Shown: positions 48,509-56,519 of the stretch, in pieces | How positions within the stretch are numbered: the stretch's first letter is position 1 | Layout: each line of letters opens with the position of its first letter | Source: Saccharothrix algeriensis | Lineage (GTDB): Bacteria; Actinomycetota; Actinomycetes; Mycobacteriales; Pseudonocardiaceae | Direction of reading: 5' to 3' | DNA: 64,000 nt | Assembly (NCBI RefSeq): GCF_016907655.1 | Contig: NZ_JAFBCL010000001.1 | Location: 6,814,583-6,878,582, forward strand | Translations under genes and position numbers: made by a program | The notes under the pieces: model-generated | The model's database searches: none | The model's input: the letters and a program-made list of their open reading frames with translations, nothing else | What the model was told of the DNA's origin: nothing

Positions 48509-50428
48509 GTGGTGAAGATCGCACCGTACGGAACATGGACATCGCCGATCGGCGCGGCCGACGCCGCCGCCGCCGGGGGCGGCCTGCAGTGGGTGGACCT
48601 GCACGCGGGCCGCGTCTGGTGGGCCGAGGGTCGCCCCGCCGAGGGCGGCCGGGTCGCGCTGGTGCGCGACGGGCGCGACCTGCTGCCGCCGCCGTGGAAC
48701 GTGCGCAACCGCGTGCACGAGTACGGCGGGCGGCCCTGGGTGGTGCTCGACACCCCCGACGGGGAACGCGTCGTGTTCACCCACTGGGATGATCAGCGCC
48801 TCTACCTGTTCGACCCCGAGGACCCGCGGCCGACGCCGATCAGCCCCGAGCCCGACCGGCGCCAGGGCGTGCGCTACGCCGACCTGACCGCCGGGCCCGG
48901 CGGCGCGGAGGTGTGGTGCGTCCGGGAGAGCGCCACCGGCCCCGCGCGCACCGACGTGCGCCGCGAGCTGGTCGCCGTGCCGCTGGACGGCTCCGCGCCG
49001 CGCGTGCTCGCCGCCAGCCACCACTTCATGAGCGGGCCCCGGCTCTCGCCCGACGGCACGCACTTCGCCTGGATCGGCTGGAACCACCCCGACATGCCGT
49101 GGGACGGCACCGAGCTGTGCGTGGCCGAGGTCGGCTCCACCGCGCACCGCGTGCTGGCCGGCGGGCGGCGCGAAGCGGTGTGCCAGGTCGAGTGGGAGGG
49201 CCGCGACCTGCTCGTGCTGACCGACCCCGACGGCTGGTGGAACCTGTACCGGGTCGGCCTGGACGGCTCGGCGCGCAACCTCGCCCCGTGCCGGGAGGAG
49301 CTGGGCGGGCCCATGTGGCGGCTGGGCCACCGCTGGTTCGCCGCCCTGCGGCCGGGCCGCTACGTCGTGCTGCGCTCGGGCGTCCCGGCCGTGCTGGACG
49401 AGGCCACCGGCACCGTCACCGACATCGAGACCGACCTGCCGGTGTGGTCCTCGCAGCTGGCCGTGCACGACGGCGTGCTGGTCGGCGGCGCGGGCGGGCC
49501 GCGCGCCGAGGCCGCCCCGGTCACCCTGGACCTGTCCACCGGCGAGCTGACCCGCCTGGGCGCCCACCCCGCGCCCCTGCCGCCGGCCGAGTACCTGCCC
49601 GTGCCCGTCGAGCGCGTCTTCGCCGGCCCCGACGGCCAGGACGTCCCCGCCTACGTCTACCCGCCCACCAACCCCGACTTCGCCGGGCCCGACGACGAGC
49701 GCCCGCCCTACCTCGTGCACGTCCACGGCGGGCCCACCGGCCGCTCCACCGCCGCGCTGGACCTCGACATCGCCTACTTCACCAGCCGCGGCATCGGCGT
49801 CGTGTCGGTCAACTACGGCGGCTCCACCGGCTACGGCCGGGCGTTCCGGGAGCGGCTGCGCGAGCAGTGGGGCGTGGTCGACGTCAACGACTGCGCCGCG
49901 GTCGCCCAGGCGCTGGCCGACGAGGGCACCGCCGACGGCGCCCGGCTGGGCATCCGCGGCGGCAGCGCCGGCGGCTGGACCTCGGCGGCGTCGATGACCT
50001 CGGTCAAGACCTACCGGTGCGGCATGGTGGCCTTCCCCATCCTGGACCTGCGGGGCTGGACCGGCGAGGGCGGCGAGACCCACGACTTCGAGTCCCGCTA
50101 CGTCGAGGGCCTGGTCGGGCCGTGGCCGCAGACCGCCGAGCGCTACACCGAGCGCTCCCCGGCCAACCGGGTCGACCGGCTGGCCGGGCCGGTGCTGCTG
50201 CTGCAGGGCCTGGAGGACGAGATCTGCCCGCCCGAGCAGGCCGACCGGTTCGTCGCCGCCCTGGACGGCACCGGCGTCCCGCACGCCTACCTCACCTTCG
50301 AGGGCGAGCAGCACGGGTTCCGCAAAGCCGCCACGATCACCGCCGCGCTGGAGGCCGAGCTGTCGTTCTACGGGCAGGTGTTCGGCTTCGTCCCCGCCGG
50401 CGTGCCGGTGCTGGAGCTGCGCAGGTGA
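48509..50428 (+). CDS. S9 family prolyl oligopeptidase-like peptidase
   Basis: The 639-aa protein has an N-terminal beta-propeller (about 1-390) with T-D-P-D-G-W-W-N-L-Y and a C-terminal alpha/beta hydrolase with Ser486 in G-G-S-A-G-G, Asp570 in L-E-D-E-I and His602 in E-Q-H-G-F. This is the acylaminoacyl-peptidase/DPP subclass. It lacks a signal peptide. GTG 48509 is used; GTG 48512 gives one residue less. The stop overlaps the start of the LD-carboxypeptidase, so the two are coupled. Confidence 0.92.
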   Translation: MVKIAPYGTWTSPIGAADAAAAGGGLQWVDLHAGRVWWAEGRPAEGGRVALVRDGRDLLPPPWNVRNRVHEYGGRPWVVLDTPDGERVVFTHWDDQRLYLFDPEDPRPTPISPEPDRRQGVRYADLTAGPGGAEVWCVRESATGPARTDVRRELVAVPLDGSAPRVLAASHHFMSGPRLSPDGTHFAWIGWNHPDMPWDGTELCVAEVGSTAHRVLAGGRREAVCQVEWEGRDLLVLTDPDGWWNLYRVGLDGSARNLAPCREELGGPMWRLGHRWFAALRPGRYVVLRSGVPAVLDEATGTVTDIETDLPVWSSQLAVHDGVLVGGAGGPRAEAAPVTLDLSTGELTRLGAHPAPLPPAEYLPVPVERVFAGPDGQDVPAYVYPPTNPDFAGPDDERPPYLVHVHGGPTGRSTAALDLDIAYFTSRGIGVVSVNYGGSTGYGRAFRERLREQWGVVDVNDCAAVAQALADEGTADGARLGIRGGSAGGWTSAASMTSVKTYRCGMVAFPILDLRGWTGEGGETHDFESRYVEGLVGPWPQTAERYTERSPANRVDRLAGPVLLLQGLEDEICPPEQADRFVAALDGTGVPHAYLTFEGEQHGFRKAATITAALEAELSFYGQVFGFVPAGVPVLELRR

Positions 50429-51291
50429 CCGCAGGCCCCCTGCCGGGCCTGCTGCGGGCGGGTGACGGCGTCACCGTCGTCAGCCCGGCCGGCCCCGTGC
50501 CGGCCGGGCCGCTGCGGGCGGGGCTCGACCTGCTGGCCGGCTGGGGCCTGCGCGCCCGCCTCGCGCCCCACGCCGGCGACACCCACCCCGACCTGCCCTA
50601 CCTCGCGGGCTCCGACGCCGACCGGGCGCGCGACTTCCAGGACGCCTGGTGCGACCCCGGCGCCGCCGCCGTGCTGTGCGCGCGCGGCGGCTACGGCAGC
50701 GCGCGGATGGTCGACCTGGTCGACTGGGAGCGGATCGCCGCCGCGCCGCGCAAGGTCTTCGTCGGCTCCAGCGACACCACCGTCCTGCACGAGCGGCTGG
50801 GGCGGCTGGGGGTGCCCACCTGGTTCGGGCCCATGGTCGCCACCTCGGCGTTCGTCGACGACGCCACCGCCCGCGAACGGCTGCGCACCGCCCTGTTCCA
50901 CGGCCCCACCACCCTGCGCGGGCGCACCGTGGCGCCCGGCCGCGCCCGCGGCACCGCGGTGGGCGGCACCGTCAGCCTGCTGGGCGAGCACCCGCCGCCC
51001 GACGGGGCGATCGCGTGGCTGGAGGACGTCGGCGAGGCGCCCTACCGGCTGGACCGGCTGCTCACCGGCCTGCTGCGGTCGGGCTGGTTCGACCGCGTCG
51101 CCGGGATCGTGCTGGGGTCGTGGACCGACTGCGGCGACGCCGAGGTCGTGCTGCGCGAGCGGCTGGGCCCGCTGGGCGTGCCGGTGCTGGGCTCGGTCGG
51201 GTTCGGGCACTGCCCCGGGCAGCACACCGTGCCCCTGGGCGTGGGCGTCGACCTCGACGCCGACGCCGGCCTGGTCGGCGTGGCGCCGTAG
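50425..51291 (+). CDS. ldcA: LD-carboxypeptidase (S66)
   Basis: The 288-aa protein has V-V-S-P-A-G-P at the start, C-A-R-G-G-Y-G-S-A-R, G-S-S-D-T-T with the nucleophile serine, W-L-E-D-V-G-E with glutamate and G-H-C-P-G-Q-H-T-V-P-L-G with histidine, the S66 pattern. It cleaves L,D-bonds in peptidoglycan tetrapeptides during recycling. It is the second gene of a two-gene peptidase operon. Confidence 0.92.
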   Translation: MTAGPLPGLLRAGDGVTVVSPAGPVPAGPLRAGLDLLAGWGLRARLAPHAGDTHPDLPYLAGSDADRARDFQDAWCDPGAAAVLCARGGYGSARMVDLVDWERIAAAPRKVFVGSSDTTVLHERLGRLGVPTWFGPMVATSAFVDDATARERLRTALFHGPTTLRGRTVAPGRARGTAVGGTVSLLGEHPPPDGAIAWLEDVGEAPYRLDRLLTGLLRSGWFDRVAGIVLGSWTDCGDAEVVLRERLGPLGVPVLGSVGFGHCPGQHTVPLGVGVDLDADAGLVGVAP

Positions 51292-51299
51292 CCGGGGTC

Positions 51300-51335
51300 G
51301 CGCCCGCCGCCGGACCCCGCGCCGGCGGCGGGCGC
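51300..51335. terminator. Bidirectional hairpin terminator
   Basis: Perfect 14-bp arms (51300-51313 with 51322-51335) lie between the convergent ldcA and FMN reductase genes, 8 and 2 bp from their stops. Confidence 0.75.
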
Positions 51336-51337
51336 GC

Positions 51338-51889
51338 TCAGACCCGCGCGGGGGCGAAGAAGTCCTCCGCGCGGGCCAGCGCGGCGGTGTCGGCGGCCAC
51401 GTCGCCGGGCTTGCTGCCGTTGCCCAGCAGCAGGCCCGCCCACCGCATGCCCAGGTAGCCGGCGCACCGGCGCAGCACCCCCTCCAGCGGGTCGGCCTGC
51501 GCCGGGTCGCGCTCGGCCAGCACGCTGACCCCCCACAGCGCCTTGTCCGCCATGCGCCGCTTGAACCCCAGCCCCGGCACCCGCAGCCACGCCGACCAGT
51601 AGTCCAGGTAGGTCTTCGTGCTGGAGGAGACGCTGTACCAGTAGACCGGCGAGGCGATCACGACGTCGGTGGCCGCCAGGGTGGCCTCCAGCAGCGCCGC
51701 CTCGTTGCCCGCCGGCGGTGGCAGCGGGTCGTCGTGGCGGGTGTCGGCGAAGGTGGGCAGCGGCAGGTCGCCCAGCCACAGCCAGCGCTGCTCGACGTCG
51801 GCGGGCAGCCGCCGCGCCGCGTGCCGGGCCAGCTGCTCGGTGTTGCCGTCCCGGCGGGAACTGCCGAGCACGAACAGGAAGCTGCTCAT
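51338..51889 (-). CDS. NADPH-dependent FMN reductase / flavodoxin-like protein
   Basis: From ATG 51889 the product is 183 aa. G-S-S-R-R-D-G-N-T-E-Q-L-A at 9-21 binds FMN phosphate and S-P-V-Y-W-Y-S-V-S-S at 80-89 the isoalloxazine ring, as in the NAD(P)H-dependent oxidoreductase family. It probably reduces quinones or supplies reduced flavin. The upstream gap holds an ATGCAT-rich stretch that may be its promoter. Confidence 0.85.
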   Translation of the reverse strand: MSSFLFVLGSSRRDGNTEQLARHAARRLPADVEQRWLWLGDLPLPTFADTRHDDPLPPPAGNEAALLEATLAATDVVIASPVYWYSVSSSTKTYLDYWSAWLRVPGLGFKRRMADKALWGVSVLAERDPAQADPLEGVLRRCAGYLGMRWAGLLLGNGSKPGDVAADTAALARAEDFFAPARV

Positions 51890-52157
51890 CGCCACGACCT
51901 CCACAATTAGATGCATGTGCACACAGATGTTGTCGGGGCGACGGCTCGCCTGTCAAGCACTCCCACCGCGTGGACGGGTCGTCGGACGGCCCGGCCCCGC
52001 CACCGCGCCACTCCCGCCCGCTGCGCCGACCACCCGACCGGATCCGTGCGCCCGGCGCCGGGACCGACCGCGCCCGATCCCCGCCCGCCGCCGCAGCGGC
52101 CCGCACCGGCGAAAACCGGTCGCGCCGCCGGGCCGGCCGCGGGCACACTGCCCCACC

Positions 52158-52685
52158 ATGCGCCCGGCGCCCGGTGAAGTGCTGCACTTCTCCGAAGACC
52201 CCACCATCACCCGGTTCGTCCCGCACGTGGCCGCCACCGCCCGGCAGCCCGAGGCTTACGTCTGGGCCGTGGACCACGACACCGCACCCGCCTACTGGTT
52301 CCCCCGCGACTGCCCCCGCGCCCTGGCCTGGACCCGCCCCGGCACCACCGCCGAGGACCGCGCCTGGCTGGGCTCGCCGCGGGTGCACGCAATCGAGCAC
52401 GCCTGGCTGCGCCGCTTCCGCGACGTCGAGCTCTACGCCTACCGCTTCGACGCCGCCGCGTTCCGACCGCTGGGCGAGTCCGCCCACGTCGCCACCACCC
52501 AGGTCCGGCCGCTCGGCCCGCCCGAGCGCGTCGGCGACCTGTTCGAGCTGCACGAGCGGGCCGGGATCGAACTGCGGCCGGTGCCCGAGCTGTGGCCGTT
52601 CTGGCACGGCGTGCTGGACCGCACCTTCGGGTTCAGCGGCATCCGGCTGCGCAACGCCCGCACGCCCCCGCCACCGCGCCCCTGA
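52158..52685 (+). CDS. DUF6886 family protein
   Basis: The 175-aa protein begins P-G-E-V-L-H-F-S-E-D-P-T-I-T-R-F-V-P-H-V and has Y-V-W-A-V-D, Y-W-F-P-R-D-C-P-R and E-L-W-P-F-W-H-G-V-L. I recognise this set as a conserved family of unknown function found in many bacteria (DUF6886). It has no signal peptide or membrane segment. No catalytic role is known. Confidence 0.75.
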   Translation: MRPAPGEVLHFSEDPTITRFVPHVAATARQPEAYVWAVDHDTAPAYWFPRDCPRALAWTRPGTTAEDRAWLGSPRVHAIEHAWLRRFRDVELYAYRFDAAAFRPLGESAHVATTQVRPLGPPERVGDLFELHERAGIELRPVPELWPFWHGVLDRTFGFSGIRLRNARTPPPPRP

Positions 52686-52733
52686 GCGCCGCAACGCGCC
52701 GGACGACCACCGCGGTCCGACCGCTTGCCCGCA

Positions 52734-52749
52734 TACCGACCGGTCGGTA
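52734..52749. promoter_or_regulatory. TetR-type operator upstream of the phosphotransferase-acyl-CoA dehydrogenase pair
   Basis: TACCGACCGGTCGGTA is a perfect 16-bp palindrome of the kind bound by TetR regulators of fatty-acid genes. It lies 132 bp before the phosphotransferase start. The regulator is not adjacent. Confidence 0.6.
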
Positions 52750-52881
52750 GCCTCGGCGCGTGGCGGGAACCGGGCGACGGGCCGACGCGGTGGTGGTCGA
52801 CGGACGGGTCGGCCCGCAGGCCCGTCGGCGCGCCGCCGCCGGGCCCGCGCCGACCCGCCGGGAGCCGCTGGGAGCCGCCGC

Positions 52882-53913
52882 ATGACCGACCCGCCCGACG
52901 ACCGGCCCGACGCCGCCCCGCCCGGCCTGGACCCGGTCCGGCTCGCCGCCTACCTGGGCACCCCGCCGCTGACCGCCGAGCTGATCCCCGGCGGCCGGTC
53001 CAACCTGACCTACCGCGTCACCGACGGCGAGCACCGCTGGGTGCTGCGCCGCCCGCCGCTGGGCCACGTGCTGGCCACCGCCCACGACATGGCCCGCGAG
53101 CACCGCGTCATCGCCGCCCTGGCCGCCACCGACGTCCCCGTGCCGCGGGTGGAGCTGCTGTGCCTGGACCCCGGGGTCATCGGCGCGCCGTTCTACCTGA
53201 TGCAGGAGGTCCCCGGCGTCGCGCTGCGCCACCGCGACCAGTGCCCCTGGCTGACCCCCGGCGCGGCGGCGGCGCTGTCGCACCGGCTGGTCGACGTGCT
53301 GGCCGACCTGCACGCCGTGGACCCCCGCGCCGTCGGGCTGGGCGACTTCGGCCGCCCCGACGGGTTCCTGCGCCGCCAGGTCGCCCGCTGGGGCAAGCAG
53401 CTCGACGCCTCCCGCAGCCGCGACCTGCCCGGCGCCGACGAGCTGCGCGACCGGCTCGCCGCCACCGTGCCCGACTCCCGGCGCACCGCCGTCGTGCACG
53501 GCGACTACCGGCTGGACAACGTCCTGGTCACCCGCGACCCGATCGGCATCAGCGCCGTGCTGGACTGGGAGATGGCCACCCTCGGCGACCCGCTGGCCGA
53601 CCTGGGCCTGCTGTGCGTGTACCGGACCGGCGTCGACGGGCCGGACGACCCGATCACCGGCACCGTCCCCACCCTGCCCGGCTTCGCCACCGCCGACGAC
53701 CTCGTCGCCCGCTACGCCGCCCGCAGCGGCGCGGACGTCACCGGCCTGGGCTGGTACACCGCGTTCGCCTGCTTCAAGCTCGCCGTGATCCTGGAAGGCA
53801 TCCACTACCGCTTCACCACCGGCCGGACGGTCGGAGCGGGATTCGACCGGATCGGCCACCTCACCCTCCCGCTGCTCCGGCGGGGACTGGCCGCCACCGC
53901 GAGGGAGCGCTGA
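52882..53913 (+). CDS. Phosphotransferase family protein (APH-like)
   Basis: The 343-aa protein has the aminoglycoside-phosphotransferase kinase fold: G-G-R-S-N-L-T-Y-R-V, W-V-L-R-R-P-P with ATP lysine replaced by Arg as in the ACAD10/11 kin group, V-V-H-G-D-Y-R-L-D-N-V-L-V catalytic loop and L-D-W-E-M-A-T-L-G-D-P metal site. These kinases are fused to acyl-CoA dehydrogenase in animals (ACAD10/11), where they phosphorylate 4-hydroxy fatty acyl-CoA. Here the ACAD is the next gene, overlapping by one base. A similar joint role is a reasonable inference. Confidence 0.9.
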   Translation: MTDPPDDRPDAAPPGLDPVRLAAYLGTPPLTAELIPGGRSNLTYRVTDGEHRWVLRRPPLGHVLATAHDMAREHRVIAALAATDVPVPRVELLCLDPGVIGAPFYLMQEVPGVALRHRDQCPWLTPGAAAALSHRLVDVLADLHAVDPRAVGLGDFGRPDGFLRRQVARWGKQLDASRSRDLPGADELRDRLAATVPDSRRTAVVHGDYRLDNVLVTRDPIGISAVLDWEMATLGDPLADLGLLCVYRTGVDGPDDPITGTVPTLPGFATADDLVARYAARSGADVTGLGWYTAFACFKLAVILEGIHYRFTTGRTVGAGFDRIGHLTLPLLRRGLAATARER

Positions 53914-55124
53914 TGGACTTCGCCCACGACGCCACGACCGAACGCCTGCGACACAGGCTGCTGCGGTTCATGGACGAGTTCGTCCGCCCCGCCGAACCCG
54001 TGGCCGCGCGCCAGCTCGCCGACGCCGCCGACCCCTGGGCCCGCCCGCCCGTGCTCGCCGAGCTCAAGGCCGAAGCCCGCCGCCAGGGCCTGTGGAACCT
54101 GTTCCTGCCCGACGCCGAGCACGGCGCCGGCCTGACCAACCTCCAGTACGCGCCGCTGGCCGAGATCACCGGCCACAGCCCGCACCTGGCGCCCGAAGCG
54201 CTCAACTGCGCCGCGCCGGACACCGGCAACATGGAGGTGCTGGCCATGTTCGGCACCGACGAGCAGCGCGAGCGGTGGCTGCGGCCCCTGCTCGACGGCG
54301 AGATCCGCTCCGCGTTCTGCATGACCGAACCCGACGTCGCCTCCTCCGACGCCACCAACATCGCCACCCGCATCGAACGCGACGGCGACCACTACGTCGT
54401 CAACGGCCGCAAGTGGTGGTCCTCCGGCGCGATGAACCCCGACTGCGCCGTGCTGATCGTGATGGGGCAGACCGACCCCGACGCCGAGCGCCACCGCCGC
54501 CAGAGCATGGTCGTCGTGCCCCGCGACACCCCCGGCGTGCGCGTCGAGCGCGGGATGCACGTGTTCGGCTACACCGACGCCGCGCACGGCGGCCACGCCG
54601 AGATCGTCTTCGACGACGTGCGCGTGCCCGCCGCCAACATCATCGCCGGCGAGGGCGAGGGCTTCGCGATCGCCCAGGCCCGCCTGGGGCCCGGCCGCGT
54701 CCACCACTGCATGAGGCTGGTCGGCATCGCCGAGCGCGCCCTGGAGCTGATGTGCCGCCGCGTGACCCGGCGGATCGCGTTCGGCAAGCCCCTGGCCCGG
54801 CAGGGCGTGGTGCAGGAGTGGATCGCCGAATCGCGGGTGCGCATCGAGCAGGCCCGGCTGCTGGTGCTCAAGACCGCGTGGCTGATGGACACCGTCGGCA
54901 ACAAGGGCGCGCACACCGAGATCCAGGCCATCAAGATCGGCACCCCGCTGATGGCGGAGTGGGTGCTCGACAAGGCGATCCAGGCCCACGGCGCGGCCGG
55001 GGTCAGCCAGGACTTCCCGCTGGCCGACCTGTGGGCGCAGGCCCGGACGCTGAGACTCGCCGACGGCCCCGACGAGGTGCACCGCAGGTCGCTGGCCAAG
55101 CGGGAACTCCGGCGCCACGGGTAG
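53913..55124 (+). CDS. Acyl-CoA dehydrogenase (ACAD10/11-like)
   Basis: The 403-aa protein has the ACAD fold: F-C-M-T-E-P-D-V-A-S-S-D-A-T-N flavin site, W-W-S-S-G, R-I-A-F-G-K-P-L and D-K-A-I-Q-A-H-G-A-A-G-V-S-Q-D-F-P-L near the end. The usual catalytic Glu at the common position is not obvious, as in ACAD10/11 members. ATG 53913 overlaps the previous TGA. With the kinase it probably processes hydroxylated acyl-CoA; this is inferred from animal relatives. Confidence 0.9.
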   Translation: MDFAHDATTERLRHRLLRFMDEFVRPAEPVAARQLADAADPWARPPVLAELKAEARRQGLWNLFLPDAEHGAGLTNLQYAPLAEITGHSPHLAPEALNCAAPDTGNMEVLAMFGTDEQRERWLRPLLDGEIRSAFCMTEPDVASSDATNIATRIERDGDHYVVNGRKWWSSGAMNPDCAVLIVMGQTDPDAERHRRQSMVVVPRDTPGVRVERGMHVFGYTDAAHGGHAEIVFDDVRVPAANIIAGEGEGFAIAQARLGPGRVHHCMRLVGIAERALELMCRRVTRRIAFGKPLARQGVVQEWIAESRVRIEQARLLVLKTAWLMDTVGNKGAHTEIQAIKIGTPLMAEWVLDKAIQAHGAAGVSQDFPLADLWAQARTLRLADGPDEVHRRSLAKRELRRHG

Positions 55125-55454
55125 CGGGCCACCCCCTCAGCGCCCTCTCAGCGTCTCAGCCCGTTCACAGGTCCCACCTGCCACTCTCGGTGTCGATCAC
55201 ACGACCGAGAGGGGCACTCCCGTGAACACCACCACCGCGCTGCGCCGCCCGCCCACCGGGGTCCCGGCCCCGCGGCCTCGCCTCACCGCAGCGCCCGCGA
55301 CCGGCCCGCAGTCCCCGGGAAGCCGGCCGCGTGCGGCACCGCGCCGGCGGCGGCCCGTGGATCCACGACCGGTCCGCCCCCGCGGGCGCCCACCGGCGGG
55401 CAGCCCGGCCGGGCTGCCCGCCGGTGCTGCGCGGCCTCGTGCCCCCGGTGGGCG
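55125..55454. other. Gene-free gap between ACAD and small secreted protein
   Basis: An 8-bp inverted repeat (CTCTCGGT with ACCGAGAG, 55182-55209) may terminate the dehydrogenase transcript. An Arg/Pro-rich plus-strand frame from GTG 55222 has a plausible ribosome site but runs through the terminator of the opposite gene. I do not call it. Confidence 0.4.
55389..55424 (-). terminator. 36-bp palindromic terminator
   Basis: Perfect 18-bp arms with no loop lie 30 bp past the stop of the secreted-protein gene at 55455 on the minus strand. Confidence 0.75.
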
Positions 55455-55772
55455 TCAGCAAGCCCTGACGACGGCCGAGTGGGCCTTGCCGCCGAGGTCG
55501 AGGATCCGCACGTTCCGGTTACCCGCGGGCACGCGGACCTGGTAGGTGCCGGGGTTGACCGGGTAGGCCAGGTAACTGCCCGCCGGCGCGGCCCCGGTGC
55601 CCGCGATCATCGAGCCGTCGGTGCGGTGGATCGTGGTGGCGACCGCCTTGCCGCAGTTGTTGGAAATGATGATCTTGCCCTTGGTCGCGGCGGTGGCGGA
55701 ACCCGTGCCGAGGACCGAGATGACCAGACCTGCGGTGGCCAGACCGGTGAGAACGCGTCGGGTGGTCGTCAT
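55455..55772 (-). CDS. Small secreted protein, unknown
   Basis: The 105-aa product starts at ATG 55772 after AGGAGGAGC. It has a signal peptide (1-28, ending S-A-T-A-A) and a mature domain with G-K-I-I-I-S-N-N-C-G-K-A-V-A-T-T and a final V-V-R-A-C. One Cys near the start and one at the end could form a disulfide closing a beta-sandwich. I do not recognise the family. The strong ribosome site suggests high expression. Confidence 0.75.
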   Translation of the reverse strand: MTTTRRVLTGLATAGLVISVLGTGSATAATKGKIIISNNCGKAVATTIHRTDGSMIAGTGAAPAGSYLAYPVNPGTYQVRVPAGNRNVRILDLGGKAHSAVVRAC

Positions 55773-55905
55773 GGTGCTCCTCCTGGTGTCGTGAAGATCG
55801 GCCGCAAGATATCCGCAGGCGCGCCCGCGCACTGTGGGCCGAACGACCGACAGGGCCACGAGCCGGCCGGGTGATGTGGATCTCGCCCGGTCGACCACCG
55901 CGGCA

Positions 55906-55951
55906 CGTCCCGTGAGCAGGCGCGTCCCGTGAGCAGGCGCGTCCCGTGAGC
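55906..55951. repeat. 17-bp tandem repeat
   Basis: CGTCCCGTGAGCAGGCG occurs at 55906-55922 and 55923-55939, with a partial third copy to 55951. Confidence 0.9.
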
Positions 55952-56098
55952 GCGGGAACGGGGCGCGGCGCCACCGGCGGCGGAACCGCGCGGCCCCGTC
56001 GGTGGTGCCCGAGCGCAGCGTGGGGCGGCCCGCGTGGACGGGGGTGTCGCGATCGAGGAGGTGAGTGGAGGTCGCGAACAGGGCAAGGGCTTGGCGGT

Positions 56099-56170
56099 GG
56101 TCGCCGGCACGGTCGCCGGCACGGTGGGTGATGCGGTGGGTGATGCGGTGGGTGATGCGGTGGGTGATGC
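56099..56170. repeat. 12-bp tandem repeat
   Basis: Two units of GGTCGCCGGCAC (56099-56122) are followed in phase by four exact units of GGTGGGTGATGC (56123-56170). A 12-bp period keeps reading frame and would give V-G-D-A repeats on one strand and I-T-H-R on the other, but no gene is evident. Confidence 0.9.
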
Positions 56171-56519
56171 GGTGGCAGTGCCGCCGAGGCTGTCCGGGGT
56201 GGCCGCCTCGCCCGCGAGGTTGTGGTGGTGCAGGACGAGGGTGGCGCGGTAGTGCTCGCGGGCGGTGCCTGCGGGCGGTGTCGAATTCGCCCGACCGCGC
56301 CGGCCCGCTCCGCACGACGTCCGACCCGACCGGGCACAGTCCGGCGCCGGTCGGTCGGCGTCCCGGCACGTCGGTTCACCCGGTCATGCCGGATCGCCCG
56401 AGCACCCACCGGCCTGCGGTGCGCACCGCGCGGACTCTCCAGCACCGGACACACTGCGCCGGACACCCACTGCACCGCACACCCACTGCACCGGAAGAGC
56501 CGGACGAGCCGGGGGCCGC

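Larger units (their letters stand above)
55773..56519. other. Repeat-rich gene-free region
   Basis: About 750 bp with no convincing gene between a secreted protein and the peptide transporter. It holds at least three tandem arrays of different period (12, 16 and 17 bp). The 16-bp pair is at 56463-56494 (ACACCCACTGCACCG plus one base). Coding frames in it are low-complexity. Confidence 0.65.

Noticed and set aside
48449..50314. Long minus-strand open frame antisense to the S9 peptidase
   Set aside because: GC-rich codon bias opens the opposite frame; no motif or ribosome site, and the plus-strand gene has all catalytic residues.
52760..52885. Short frame whose stop overlaps the phosphotransferase ATG
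   Set aside because: Only 41 codons, Arg/Ala-rich, no motif. The four-base overlap alone is not enough.
55222..55545. Plus-strand frame starting at GTG with a nearby purine-rich site
   Set aside because: It is Arg/Pro-rich with no family, reads through the terminator palindrome at 55389-55424 and overlaps the end of a well-supported minus-strand gene.
56034..56252. 72-codon plus-strand frame with V-G-D-A repeats
   Set aside because: It is produced by the 12-bp tandem array; no ribosome site or domain.
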